64,000 nt of DNA from Odontocerum albicorne (lineage: Eukaryota > Arthropoda > Insecta > Trichoptera > Odontoceridae), in the NCBI GenBank assembly GCA_949825065.1, contig OX463859.1:13840452-13904451 (forward strand), in the 5' to 3' direction. Position 1 is the first letter of the stretch; each line of letters opens with the position of its first letter. The position numbers and the translations under genes were made by a program. The notes under the pieces were generated by a model. That model worked only from the letters and a program-made list of their open reading frames with translations, was not told the origin of the DNA and ran no database searches. Shown one piece after another: positions 22,100 through 33,115 of the stretch.

Positions 22100-22990
22100 T
22101 GTGGATTGCGGCCCGAAGGCCGCACCGTACAGAAGTATCTTAAAGCTTCAATTGAACAGCTGGTTGAGCAAGTTGTGTTTTGATCATAAATTTTTATTCA
22201 TTCTAAAACACAACCACTATACAAAACATATTTTTCATAACAAATAAACGTTTTTGTGTACGTAGGTATAATTGAGTTTTCGCAAAATTCACTTATCAAA
22301 ACAAAATGTAAAACAGTCTTTATTAAGTTGTACAAAAACTTATTCGATTGTTAATATTTTAATAAATTATTATAAAATAATTGTTTTGGTGAGTTTATTT
22401 TGCACAAAAAATCAAATGAAAATGTATTTTCACAAGAACACTACACTTTTAGAAAAAAATCAATTATTGTTTCGCCTCTAAATATTTATATAGCACAAAT
22501 TGTACTTTGCCAAAAAAGCTTTTTAAACTGCTTCAAATGATGTATCCACTGATATTTTTATTGATAACACAATTGTACTTAAATTTGATTTATCCAAAAG
22601 AAGTGTCACTTAAACTTGCGCATATACGCCGTCGCTTCGTTTCCACTTTAATTGAGCAAATTCGCTCATAAAAATTAATATAAAAAAAAAAGAAATTTTC
22701 AAAATGTATTTCAAATCACTTCATTCGACAGTATTTTCAGTTTTTTTCTTACAATTCAATCAACAAATGCCACTTGAAAACACTTTGCATTGATCCAATC
22801 CATGTTTCCGAATGTTGAGTAAATTTTCCATTTTTCACTAAAATATTCTTTCACAAATTACGGTATTCTCACATAAAAAACACGCGAATCACTTGAAAAC
22901 AAATAACAGACCACGTAAAAGTATGATAAAATGCGGTTCATTACGAAATAACGGATCTGTCAAAATTTTTGTTATTGTAAAAAAGAGCGA
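22100..22990 (-). promoter_or_regulatory. Probable 5' UTR and proximal upstream region of the ems-like gene
   Basis: No coding frame of note. Several CACTT-type motifs occur: CACTTAT 22290, CACTTAA 22607, CACTTTA 22645, CACTTCA 22718, CACTTGA 22771 and 22890. CACTTGA is the reverse complement of TCAAGTG, the core bound by NK-2 class homeodomains. The 5' UTR assignment is inference from position between the start codon and the promoter-like island. Confidence 0.4.
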
Positions 22991-22994
22991 TAAT

Positions 22995-23215
22995 TTTTTA
23001 CATCAACATATGCGCCGTCGAATCTGAACGCAAACTGAACAGGCTCCCAAGAAAATATGGCAAGAGAGCCCCTTAACTATTGTAGGCGGGGCCAGACGCT
23101 TATTGGTGTTAAATTGCCACACTTTAGTAGCTATGGCAACGCCATATCGCGTTCTCATTGGTCAACAGGCGGGATTTAGGTGATAGCTCCACCTACAAAA
23201 CAGAGTGTAGTGAAA
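22995..23215 (-). promoter_or_regulatory. Promoter-like GC-richer island upstream of the ems-like exon
   Basis: Within 220 bp are a GC box (GGCGGGGCC 23085-23093), two inverted CCAAT boxes (ATTGGT at 23102-23107 and 23157-23162), a GTTGCCATAGC X-box-like half site (23130-23140, minus) and, closest to the gene, TCAGTT on the minus strand at 23038-23033, which fits the insect initiator. Local CpG content is well above the flanks. No transposon signature was seen. That this is the ems promoter is inference; transcription start is not shown by sequence alone. Confidence 0.45.
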
Positions 23216-23679
23216 AGTTTAAATTTGAAATAAGGAACAGGCGTTCTAATATACAGTTGCCACCAATGTTTTTTTTTCTTTTTTATTTTATTTTATAGCC
23301 CACGAATATGGCAGAATATTGCCGGCTTGATGTTTTATCGCCAGAAAATTGTTTGTCAATAATGAAGACGTCGAATTTAAGAGTTTGATTTGGAAAACAA
23401 ATATGGATTCAGATAAAAAGTATCGTTTTATTTGGACCTGAAATTTCATCATAAATTTAATATTGTTTTTAAGCGGCAACAGAGGCGTTTTAAGATTTCA
23501 AGATTCATATACCTACTCAGAAAATACATGATCAGATTTTAAACATAACAAAATCGCAAAAACTGAACTTAACAATTTTTATTTAGCTATGTTTTTTTTA
23601 TTACTTAATAAGTTTAAATTAGCTTGGTTTTATAATGTTTTTTGCGTAATTGAAATATCATACGTTAAAACATTTTATA

Positions 23680-23865
23680 CGACCTTTGTAGACTATTTGA
23701 TCAGACGCCTCTCTTCCGGTCGGGGAATGCGGGATCGACTCCCGTTGGAAACATTTTTTGTTCAAATAGGGTTCCAGTCAGATTTTCACAATAATATCTT
23801 GAATATATTTCGGTTGGTTGAAAAGATTGCCATGTAGCCATAAAACTAATGAATAATACAATGCA
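23680..23865 (+). repeat. SINE-A, near full-length
   Basis: Degenerate head with B box in GCGGGATCGACTCCCGTTGG, body TTCCAGTCAGATTTTCACAA, tail CGGTTGGTTGAAAAGATTGC and an ATAATACAATGCATG end. More diverged than the copies at 15418 and 58861. Confidence 0.7.
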
Positions 23866-25620
23866 TGTATAATTTTAATTTTGTAACTTGAAAAACATTC
23901 ATAAAATTATATTAAGAAACTTTTTCGAAAATATCCTTGAATTCACTGTTTTTAGACTGTATTAAGTTGAATTTTGAAAAAAAAAAACGATCATATTTTG
24001 TATATCTTTATCGAAATAGCTAACAAAAAATAAAAATTGAACGTTTATTTTTATAAATTTATGCCACAAAACTTTTCCAACATTTTTTTTTTATATTAGA
24101 TACAATGAATAATTTTATATTTATGTTTAACTTTATTTTAATTATCTTGGGGTCCAAATAATTTCATAACTTCCACAGAGTTACGACATATTGTGAATTG
24201 GTGGTTTAACATATTTTATTTATCGTTTTATTTTTACAACTTATGTGGAAAATGTGTTTTAAAGTTGAAAAAACTTAGACATTGTAACGAAATATTATAT
24301 TTTCAATCCGTGAATTTACATAGGTACCTATTTGATTCAGTTTTTTTTATTTATTTACGGAGTACCACAAGGTAAATGCGAAACTTTTGTTGAAAATTGA
24401 TTTCAAATTTCAAACAATGTTACAAAATATTTTCACATCGTATGTTGAGACATTTAATTAACTTTTTTTAATCATCCATGAAATGCCATTTGTAAAAGTT
24501 GATTTTTTGTTGAAAATTTTAAAAAGAGGTTATTTTTATTCATGCGAGTAAATAATTTAAGGTTATCATAATGTTATTTAGTTAAGTATTTATTGATCTT
24601 AAAAATAGGTTTATACGATCACGCCATGTACCTTCTGAAAAAAATCCTAATTTCACGATATTTTAACCACGCATGCTATATTTGCATTTTCCATATTTCC
24701 ACACCTCTAGTCTTACACACTCCTTATGTCTCTTACTTCTAAGCTTAAAAAAATATAGAAAATATTACCTCTTTCTTAAAATGTTTTATTTATGATTAAT
24801 ATTTAGAATTTAAAATATGGTTCATGAAATATGTATTTTCTTTTCTAGCGTTGTTCCGTTTATTTTGGGATATTCAAGTTTTTTAGTGAGAGTTTTCTCA
24901 TCCTTTATTCTTTTTCGATAGTCATTTTAATGTGTTTCATTAATTTAGTTTTTTTTACTTTTATTGTACACGTTTAAAAAATTACAGCGATCGCATTAAA
25001 AATATCTTTAAGCGAGTATGCTAAATATTTGACCATTTTAAAATTTCGGCATATAACGGAAAAAAAAGAGTGAAAAAATCTCTTTAAGCGAGTATTACCT
25101 TTACAACGATAGTTACTCGAAAATACTGTTTTTACTAGACGAACAAGAAGAAGGTAATATAAAATTCCCTATCTTGCTCGCAAAGGGGAAATTTACGTTC
25201 ATTTTAAGGAATCAGCTAGATTTTGGAAATTAATGACAATATTAATTTGTTTTGTTTTCAGTTAGATATAAAATAACATTTATTGTAGGACATAAATGTT
25301 GTGGGATATTTATTTTCATTTTTCGAACATAAATCTGTACAACATATTTTGACGACATTGTGTAGATTTCAAAATACCTCCCCCGCCAAGAAAACACCCC
25401 TTTATATATCACAGAAACAAATATAAAACCAAAGATAAAATAACAAAAAAAAAAAACAATTTAATTTAGGTATAACACTTTCCAAATATTGTTCATTAAA
25501 ATATTAATAAACCTGAATCACAAAAAAACGCGGAAAGAAAAAATAATAATGAAATTCAATTAATTATAAAATCAACAATACGGAAGAAGGAAATAGAATA
25601 TTATGAAATAATATAGATTG
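23866..25620. other. AT-rich stretch with possible LINE 3' trace
   Basis: No supported gene. CTTTAAGCGAGTAT occurs twice (25009 and 25082), a short local duplication. At 24685-24760, CCATATTTCCACACCTCTAG resembles minus-strand RTE-like 3' UTR sequence but is too decayed to assign. Confidence 0.4.
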
Positions 25621-25624
25621 AAAG

Positions 25625-25842
25625 AAGACGTGTTACATTTTCGTAGTATACAGTACAACCTAGCAGGCTTATTGCCATGTGACAATCTCTTCCAACCAAC
25701 CAGAAAGATGTTCAAGAGGCACTAAGTGAAAACCAGCCTAGAAACCCTTTTTAAAATCTTTATTCCCATGGGGATCGAACCCGCGACCATCGGGTCGGGA
25801 GACAAGCGTCTTACCACCCTGGCGACGGAAGTCGTCGAAGAT
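25625..25842 (-). repeat. SINE-A, full-length, minus orientation
   Basis: Tail ATACAGTACAACCTAGCAGG and CAATCTCTTCCAACCAACCA, body AGTGAAAACCAGCCTAGAAA, head B box GGGGATCGAACCCGCGACCA and A box region CTTACCACCCTGGCGACGGA. Confidence 0.82.
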
Positions 25843-26089
25843 CCTTAAGATAAAGAAAAGAGCATGGAGTTGGTTCGGCCACGCAGAAAAATGAATGATG
25901 AAATATTGACATAAATAATTTGTTGTAAAGGAGGTATTAGACATTTGGGAATACCTAGGAAAAGTGAAACGACCAAATGAATAAATTTTGAAGAGTGATA
26001 AGTCTTTAACTAGGAAGTATGGATTACGAGGTGTATTACAAAAATACAATATTGTAGGGCAAATTCCAATAAAATAAATATAAACGGTA

Positions 26090-26514
26090 AAGGGTCTTTC
26101 AAGTTGAGCGGTTTTTTTAATTCTTAGATAAAATACAGAAGATGTCGCGAACTTGCCTGGGGCTTGTGACATTTGAGAAGTGTAATGTTTTGTGTAGTGT
26201 TTATCTTAGTGTAATAAACCAGGTCTATAAGAATGACCCCCAATCAATTCCTGAGCTGAAAGACGAAATTATTCGCGTTATTGGTGACTTAGAACCGCAA
26301 TTATGCCAAAATGTCATCAAAAATTTTGACAAAAAGAGTGGACATCTGCGGAGCTGCAAGAGGTGGACATTTGGCTGAAATTGTTTTTTATGTTTAAATG
26401 TCATACATTATACTTCAATGGCAAATAAAAAGTTTTTGAAATCAAAGCAAATTGTGTGTTTTATTCAAGAAAAAAAAATTGGATTAAAAAAACCGCTCAA
26501 TTTGAAAGACCCTT
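26090..26514 (+). mobile_element. Mariner-like mini-element with 30-bp inverted repeats
   Basis: 425 bp. The left end runs AAGGGTCTTTCAAGTTGAGC to about 26121. The right end is its near-exact inverse, ending TTGAAAGACCCTT at 26514. TA flanks both sides (26088-26089, 26515-26516). The terminal repeats differ at only one or two positions, so the copy is relatively young. It keeps only the 3' part of a transposase (26142-26378), so it is an internally deleted non-autonomous copy. Confidence 0.87.
26142..26378 (+). pseudogene. Transposase C-terminal remnant
   Basis: The segment VYKNDPQSIPELKDEIIRVI and LEPQLCQNVIKNFDKKSGHL matches the C-terminus after the DDE core of insect mariner-like/DDE_3 transposases (P-x-x-I-x-x-LK-x-x-I at the start, an LC-x-x-VI-x-NF motif, then a C-R-x-GGHL block, here frameshifted to HLRSCKRW). 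The catalytic domain is absent. The ATG at 26142 is not a meaningful start; recognisable homology begins near 26221. Confidence 0.75.
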
Positions 26515-26524
26515 TATAACCTCT

Positions 26525-26850
26525 TAGGCTGGTGTATTGAAGAAGAGCACTCAGATGGTTTGGACATGTGGAACGGACGAATGAAGAAAGGCTCATAAAA
26601 CAAATATTTAAAGCAACTTCTAGTCAAAGGTGAGTGAGAAGAAGACTAAGAAAAGTATGGTTGGAACAATTGCATGGCATTTTGAATGAAATAAAAGTAG
26701 AAAGTCAGAGAAATCGTAGGAGTTGTATGAAAATATGTATAGATGTGGAAGAGGCTAATGATGAATCTCGAGATAGTTAAGACTGGCACTATGTTTTCTT
26801 TCCCTACCTCAACAGAGAAATGCCGTGATAGTATCTATGCATGTATGTAC
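26525..26850 (+). pseudogene. RTE-like LINE, 3' coding end and UTR
   Basis: LRWFGHVERTNEERLIKQIF-type frame (26550-26615), then RRRLRKVWLEQL, AGAAAGTCAGAGAAATCGTA and the TTTCCCTACCTCAACAGAGA terminal segment. One of the better-preserved ends of this family, although palm and endonuclease domains are absent. It starts 10 bp downstream of the mini-element at 26090-26514. Confidence 0.72.
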
Positions 26851-26965
26851 GAAACAGCACGTCTTCTATCGGCTCTAGTTAACATAGTGCTGAGGGTAGA
26901 CGTGTCAAATTTTAACTGAAACTTTGCCCGACCATGCGATGAGTGTGCCTGACGTGATAACTATC
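26850..26965 (+). repeat. Dispersed repeat Y, copy 1
   Basis: CGAAACAGCACGTCTTCTAT followed by CGGCTCTAGTTAACATAGTG and GACCATGCGATGAGTGTGCC; shared with 35273-35345 and 35582-35640. Class unknown. Confidence 0.5.
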
Positions 26966-27164
26966 TATACATGCTCTAACTTGTTCAAAATGGAAATTTT
27001 TTATCCTTAGTGGTACCACAGTTTGTTGACAAATTGAAATATTTGGTGGGATTGACGGTCATGCGAATAACTGGATACCTGTGTTGCTGTGGCGGATATC
27101 TGGGTAGAATAGATTTTTATTTACTAATTACTTTTTATTTATTTTTATTCTTATTATGTTGTCT

Positions 27165-27278
27165 ACATGGTTATACATAGTACATCTCGCAGGATTATTA
27201 CTATACAGCTAGTTATTCCAACCAACCAGCAAATCTTGGATACGTTAAGATGTAATCAATAACAGACTAGGTATAAAA
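27165..27278 (-). repeat. SINE-A tail fragment
   Basis: GTACATCTCGCAGGATTATT, then TTATTCCAACCAACCAGCAA: degenerate minus-strand SINE-A tail without head. Confidence 0.6.
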
Positions 27279-27336
27279 AAAATATTAGTTTAAATTCAGT
27301 ATTTATAAAAAACTTAAAAATGACTTACCTCTAAAC

Positions 27337-27876
27337 GAAGAGTTCCCAAAGTGGTCGATATCGACCCCCTGGGGTCGTTTTGATTTTTATAGGGGTCGAT
27401 AGTTTCAATAAAAAACTTGGGGGTCGATGACAGCAAAAATGGACCCCCTTACTACTAATATTTGTTTGTTACTTCAAAATATTTATGATTCCAATAGGTA
27501 TCTAATTAAGAATATTTGTCAATATTTGTACTTATTTTGAATTTACATATTTATTTCATAAATGTCAAAAATGATAAAAACTTCACTCGTATTTTTTCGC
27601 TTTAATTTTTGTCAGCGCAGATTTCAATATTAAATATTGCACAAGATAATGCCATAATCCGTAGTCCTTTAATATTTTTCAATCCTTAATTACAAGTGAT
27701 TAAAATGAAAAGTTTAATATCTAGTGAAATATTTAATATCGAGTACTGTACAAACTTATTCATTTGAGTAAGTCAAGTAAATGACTAGGGGGACGAAAGT
27801 AAATGACTAGGGATTCGACGGTTTCAAAGGTTTTTAGTAAAGGGGGCTGCGGCTGGAAAAAGTTTGGGAGCTCTTA
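27337..27876 (+). mobile_element. hAT-like non-autonomous element
   Basis: About 540 bp. The left end AGAGTTCCCAAAGTGGTCGA and the right end AAAGTTTGGGAGCTCTTA form an imperfect short inverted repeat of the hAT type (TTCCCAAA-T). The flanks CTCTAAAC (27329-27336) and CTCAAAAC (27877-27884) agree at 7 of 8 positions. The left subterminal region carries GGGGTCGAT repeats. The interior is AT-rich and has no transposase. Confidence 0.65.
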
Positions 27877-28011
27877 CTCAAAACAATCATGATAGAACGA
27901 AAAGAAATCGTTATGAAAAGGAGCGAAAAGGAAGAAAAAGTAATGAAATGGTATTCTGAGTAATTTTAATATTTTTCAATTCTCTATTGAACGTAAATAA
28001 GGATGGTGCAC

Positions 28012-28200
28012 ATGTGATAGCTCTTGGGAGTTCATTCCACAATCACATAGAATGGACCGCAAATCACGATGTGTAAAATAAGAGAATACGTGTTAGTATG
28101 CAAAGGAGTCTCTCATCGTCTGATCGAAGAAAACGACCGTGCACTGAAGGAGAGTGATTTTTTTGTAAAGATACGAGTATAAAGGTGAATTTTTCTTTGT
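28012..28200 (-). pseudogene. LINE ORF2 C-terminal end, subtype 2
   Basis: A minus-strand frame reads LWNELPRAITCAPSLFTFNR followed by ELKNIK, preceded by a frameshifted region whose DNA (CTCCTTTGCATACTAACACG) matches 54780-54840. Same general C-terminal pattern as 28290-28630 but a different family. Confidence 0.62.
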
Positions 28201-28289
28201 ATAAAAACCAGTAACTTCGTTTATGTACAAAAATCTCCAGTTATTTATTTTATATACAAAAACATATAAAGGAAGTTACATTTAAATTC

Positions 28290-28640
28290 AAATTATTATT
28301 AATTTGTCCAAAATTCACGAAAAAATATAAATAACAATAGTAAAAGTTTTTTCAATCGCTTTTTGAAGTATGTCAACGCCGGAGCGAGCCTAACATTGGT
28401 TGGTAACTGGTTCCAGAGTGTCATTGTATGTTCAATAAAGAACAACGTGAACAAGAAGAGTATTAAACTGGTCGAGTGCCCAACAATCTATGCATGACCG
28501 TAGCGCAAGATGATGATCGAAAAGACGCAGAATTTTCTGCGGGATGAGAAGGGGTGGCGGGACAGATAAGGATATTGCCTCTTTCTCGCACGTCATTCTT
28601 TCCAGATATATCCATATCGAAAAATGAGTTCCCAAACTTT
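28290..28640 (-). pseudogene. CR1/L2-like LINE ORF2 C-terminal end
   Basis: The minus-strand frames give ERKRQYPYLSRHPF, then LWNQLPTNVRLAPALTYFKK followed by RLKKLL. This is the same family as 55120-55440 (LPTNLRIAPSLAYFK-like). Frame shifts are present and the reverse transcriptase core is absent. Confidence 0.66.
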
Positions 28641-28679
28641 TTTTTAGATTTTTAAATTCATATTACACAAATAATGATT

Positions 28680-29515
28680 TTTTTATATCACCACCATAAG
28701 TTTGTTAAAAGAATAATTTTATTATTGGTTTTGCTCGATTCTTTAGCGAGCTCGTCTGCTTTCTCATTGCTTTCCTTAGCCTGAGCTAATTTGACATTAA
28801 AATTAGAATTTTGACAGTTGAGGTTGTAAACGATTTTTTTTACTTTTAAAATAATTGGATTTTGGTTATCGTTTATTTTCATAATTTCTTTTGCTACTTG
28901 AAAGTCTGTTTGAATTAGAGTGGAAACTGGTATATTGAGGATTATAGCCCTTTTAGAGTTTGTAAGATGGCCTATAGTTCTGCTTGATCGTTAGAACAAA
29001 AACCGGCTTATTTGAAAGTGTCATGTTTGCAGATTTTGTAGTTAGATTATGGAACAAAAGCGCAGCCAACTTTTTTTTGTTTATTGCAATCTGTAAAAGT
29101 TTTATAATCGCTGAGGTATTCCTCTATGGTCTCGATATTGTCTATGAATTTTGCATGAGCGTGATTATTCAGTATCGCAGGCTGGAGTGAGTATTTTTCG
29201 ACGTAGCCTGTTTGTTTCATGGTTTATATCATCTCGTCTTCAATTTTTATTCCAACTGGAATTATGTTCACACATGTTACTTCATAAAATGTCATTTGGC
29301 AGCCTCTGATGATTCTCAATCCAATCAATCGTTGAACCATCTTTAACTTGACACTGTTGCTTGTTTTAGTTGCAGCATCACCCCAGCATGTTGCTGCATT
29401 AGCAAGGGTGGAACAAGTGTGCCATTGTACAGAATGCGTCGAGTTTCTGATTTTATTCCCCATTTCATTCTAACGACTTTGATAATTTATTGATGATTCG
29501 AAGTGTTTTTTGCGG
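28680..29515 (-). pseudogene. R1/I-group LINE fragment with RNase H domain
   Basis: Minus strand, 5' to 3': KWGIKSETRRILYNGTLVPP and a frameshifted WG-D-A-type stretch, then VQRLIGLRIIRGCQMTFYEV, TCVNIIPVGIKIEDEM, then a decayed RNase H domain with VGCAFVP, GFCSNDQAELYAILQTLKGL and near the end the diagnostic NEKADELAKESSK. The thumb/connection segment and RNase H order is that of R1/I/Jockey-like elements carrying RNase H. Multiple stops and frameshifts; the catalytic FADD and the endonuclease are not in this copy. Confidence 0.75.
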
Positions 29516-29611
29516 TATTTTGAATGTGTGCTGATTAGTAAAATTTTTTTTATCGAAGGTTATTTGTTCCTATCAAACCATTGGTTGACTTTGTACCTTT
29601 CACATGCGTGG

Positions 29612-29825
29612 GCGTGTGGATGTGTGTGTGTTGTGTTTGTGTGTGTGACAGGGAGTGTGTGAGTGTGTTTGTGTGTGTGCATATGTGTGTGTGTGTGTGT
29701 GTTTGTGTATGTATATGAGAGTGAGTGTATGCATGTGAGATATTGTGTGTGCATGTGTGGTGTATGTGTGATTGTATGTGCGTGTGTTTGTATGCATGTG
29801 TGTGCATGTGTATGTGTGTGTCAGT
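29612..29825 (+). repeat. Imperfect GT microsatellite
   Basis: About 210 bp dominated by TG dinucleotides with TGTATG and TGAGTG interruptions (CA on the minus strand). Histidine/threonine-rich open frames over it are artefacts. Such alternating purine-pyrimidine DNA can adopt Z-form. Confidence 0.92.
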
Positions 29826-30154
29826 TATTTAGACCAAATATAGACATCCCTCAGTCTGCAGCTTGTCATTTTTAATTAATAATTAAAAAGCGGTTAATAC
29901 AACAAATACCTATGGAATAGCTTTGTTTAGTTAAAACGAATATTACATCACGTTATTTGTTGGTCACAAAGTCTCCAAAGACGTTTCTTTAGCATGTACT
30001 CGTAACATCTAAAAAGTATAAATATACTAGTAAGAAACTTGATGAAAAACCAATTGGAGGATTCCTAACTGGACAGCCACTCTGAAAGTCTGACATAGAT
30101 AATCTAATCTGAATAGGTACTGAATCTAACTGAATTAAGATTAGTATTATACAA

Positions 30155-30375
30155 ACATACATACCATCACGCCATTCCCCTGTTGGGATAGGCTGAGAAG
30201 ACAAAACACCCGAATTTCCTGTCTCAACATACATACACATTTCCCCTCTTCCACATCCATATCAACCTTATCATACGATTTCTTTTACTTGTTAAGAATA
30301 TCATTCACTTGATCCAACCTTACTTTATTTGGTCTTCTAGTAATATTTACACTGTGTACTCGTATTTGTTTTGGA
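30155..30375 (-). repeat. RTE-like LINE 3' UTR fragment, minus orientation
   Basis: ATACCATCACGCCATTCCCC, TTTCCCCTCTTCCACATCCA and TTCACTTGATCCAACCTTAC are the reverse complement of the 3' end blocks seen at 26700-26850 and 36640-36720. Confidence 0.62.
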
Positions 30376-31630
30376 GACGGATGCTCTTTATTTCATGGAC
30401 CATAAAACGCAATCAAGTCTCTATTTTCAAGAATTGGGAGTCAAAAGATTTTCTACAACATGCAGAAAAATAATACTAACGTTTTTGGGTATGCTGGTGG
30501 CTCGGACACAGTTGAGGGAATGCAAGCAAGAGAAATATATCATATGAGATGGACGGATGAAATAATGGAGTTCAAGTAAAAAATGAGTTAACAGGGTCAT
30601 TTTAAGCACTTTATTTGATAAGCCTCTGTACCGGGAATGATGAAGACAGATGGTGCACCGAGTTCGAGACATACTCGTAGCAGTGGACTACGATGCTCAG
30701 CATTGTAATAAAGAAGAAGTCTTCCTTCATTCTTCGATTGACATTCCCAAAACACTCTTAGAGTGTTTATCTTCCTCAACAAATCAACCCTAAATTCACA
30801 CTAATCCTTTTTCGAAATTCTAATTTGAGTATTAGTTTTGTAACCTTTTTTCAATGCTCAATAAAATACCGTATATTGTAATAAAATAAAAATCACTTTA
30901 TATCGTATTGTGTCATACATACGTCGTTATTTTGTGTACCTATTCTTCTCAGCGCACGCATTTCGAAAGCATATATATTTGGTTCTTTTCAGACTTTTTC
31001 GACGTCTGGGTCTTATATTACATCGAATATTTCAAAACAAGCTGGTTGTGAGTTGGATATTTTATGTATATATTGAAACATCGCTCCGTGTATAAAAAAT
31101 AGCTATCTACCATCTTTTGAGGCAAGTAGTGAAAAGATGTATATATTTTTAAATGTTGTAAATCAATGTTAAAAGAAACATTTGAGTTTTTTTTGTAACT
31201 TCATTTATATTGCCAGCCCATTTTCATTGCTGGGTTTTCATTGTATCTATTCAAGTTTGTTCGTAGAGGGATGTATGATTGGGAGTGAAAAGGACAAAAT
31301 GAGTTTTCACGGCAAAGAAATGAGAAAGAGGTGTCGTAATTAGCGCAGGAAGAAGAGGGATGGGGAATGTATATTTTGTATAACCACGCCCATCAATTTA
31401 TTCCTTGTCGAATTTTATGATCATTCATTAAAGTAATTCATAAGTCTGAACGAAGTGAGTTGTCCTCAATTGTTTGCAAAATAAAAACTTATCGTAGAAA
31501 GGTATAATTAATATTCTAATGCTGGTTTGACGTCGTATTAAATAAGTACACAACTTTAAATATGTCTTAAAAAATTTCAAGATCCCATATTTATTAGAAT
31601 AGTTTATGCCCATCAAAAATATTGCCAAGT
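30376..31630. other. Stretch without recognised gene
   Basis: A 61-codon minus-strand frame at 30597-30782 (containing LLLYYNAEHRSPLLRVCLEL) has no family I recognise and could be a decayed element. The rest is AT-rich. Confidence 0.4.
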
Positions 31631-31635
31631 CGTGA

Positions 31636-31857
31636 ATGACGACCCCCGTGGCCTAGTTGATAAGACATCTGTCTTCCAACCAGGAGTTGCTGGTGTGATT
31701 CCCGTATGTACCCAATTTTTTTTCAAAGTTTGTCATTCAGTTACGATTTATGTACCATGTTTCTGGTTAGTTGGAAGAGATTGCCCCGTGGTTATATACC
31801 AGGCAGGTCGTATTATACACAACGAGTGTAATATAATACAATTTATACAATAAAATA
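31636..31857 (+). repeat. SINE-A, full-length
   Basis: Head CCCGTGGCCTAGTTGATAAG, a B box region in GGTGTGATTCCCGTATGTAC, tail GGTTAGTTGGAAGAGATTGC, CAGGCAGGTCGTATTATACA, ending in ATATAATACAATTTATACAA. Confidence 0.8.
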
Positions 31858-32120
31858 TCTACGAGTATATAGGTTGTCTTGGATCAATTTCTAAGAACTA
31901 AAAAGTAACACTTTACAACACGCAGTTTTAATAGTCTAAGGACAAAAATAATAATAAAAATCCTAAAATATTATAAATAAAAATATTTATTATAATTTTA
32001 ACAGTACTTTTTAGATAAATTATTTCAAGTAACAGAACACTAGAGCATTCTATTTATTAATAAAAAGAGAAAAAAACTATTAATATTTGTTTTGAAAAAA
32101 AACCCGTAATAAACGAAAAA

Positions 32121-32656
32121 ACCTCCTTAAAAGAGACTCTCGACCTCGACACACATCCCTCTCCTATTCTATACAACCCTTTAAAAAACCTCCTTAAAAG
32201 AGACCCTCGACCTCGACACACATCCCTCTCCTATTCTATACAACCCTTTAAAAAACCTCCTTAAAAGAGACTCTCGATCTCGACACACATCCCTCTCCTA
32301 TTCTATACAACCCTTTAAAAAACCTCCTTAAAAGAGACTCTCGACCTCGACACACATCCCTCTCCTATTCTATACAACCCTTTAAAAAACCTCCTTAAAA
32401 GAGACTCTCGACCTCGACACACATCCCTCTCCTATTCTATACAACCCTTTAAAAAACCTCCTTAAAAGAGACTCTCGACCTCGACACACATCCCTCTCCT
32501 ATTCTATACAACCCTTTAAAAAACCTCCTTAAAAGAGACTCTCGACCTCGACACACATCCCTCTCCTATTCTATACAACCCTTTAAAAAACCTCCTTAAA
32601 AGAGACTCTCGACCTCGACACACATCCCTCTCCTATTCTATACAACCCTTTAAAAA
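32121..32656 (+). repeat. Homogeneous minisatellite, 8 units of 67 bp
   Basis: Unit starts ACCTCCTTAAAAGAGACTCT and contains CGACCTCGACACACATCCCT and CTCCTATTCTATACAACCCT. Starts are at 32121, 32188, 32255, 32322, 32389, 32456, 32523 and 32590. Only two substitutions are visible: GACCCTCG in unit 2 and GATCTCG in unit 3. It abuts the minus-strand RTE-like LINE fragment at 32657, and the unit may derive from that element's 3' terminal region. Confidence 0.95.
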
Positions 32657-33115
32657 ACTTCTACAATTTTTCTGACCTTCCTTTCCATCTTTCAATATAT
32701 TATTTAATCGATCTACCACAATTTTCTTGGTCCTTCTCTACCATGTCTTCCACTCACATTTGCACAATTTATTTCTTTTGTTAGTTTTTTTAAATTAATT
32801 CGTTCTACATGCCCAAACCATATCAGCGGGCTCATCTTTGTCTTGCCAACACATCAGCTTTAAGTTCACATTCATCCCTAATCCCTTCATTCCGTATTCT
32901 GTCATACAACTTTCACCTCATGTATTGTTCTCATTGCATGTATTTCTAAAACATTAATTGGGTTCCTTTAAGTATCTTACCACGTCCATGTTACACTCCC
33001 ATACTCCATTGACTGTGTTTCCTATCGTCACATGCAGTTCGATATCTCTCGCAATTCTACTATTTACTTTAGATACTTTTTCGCTAATTGTTTCATTATC
33101 TTTTCAGATATCGAA
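32657..33115 (-). pseudogene. RTE-like LINE, 3' coding end, minus orientation
   Basis: The reverse complement reads through GRPKKIVVDRLNNILKDGKE-like coding (CTTGGTCCTTCTCTACCATG on plus), a MRMVWACR/W-GHV-like segment at 32810-32830 and the VTMYDRIRN-type block at 32890-32930 (CCGTATTCTGTCATACAACT on plus). 5'-truncated and frame-broken. Confidence 0.62.

Noticed and set aside
21999..22247. 82-codon plus-strand open frame
   Set aside because: Antisense shadow of the ems-like exon.
29550..29875. His/Thr-rich or Cys/Val-rich open frames
   Set aside because: They are translations of the GT/CA microsatellite.
32121..32656. CRISPR-like regular array
   Set aside because: The 67-bp units are contiguous and identical throughout, with no unique spacers; eukaryotic minisatellite.
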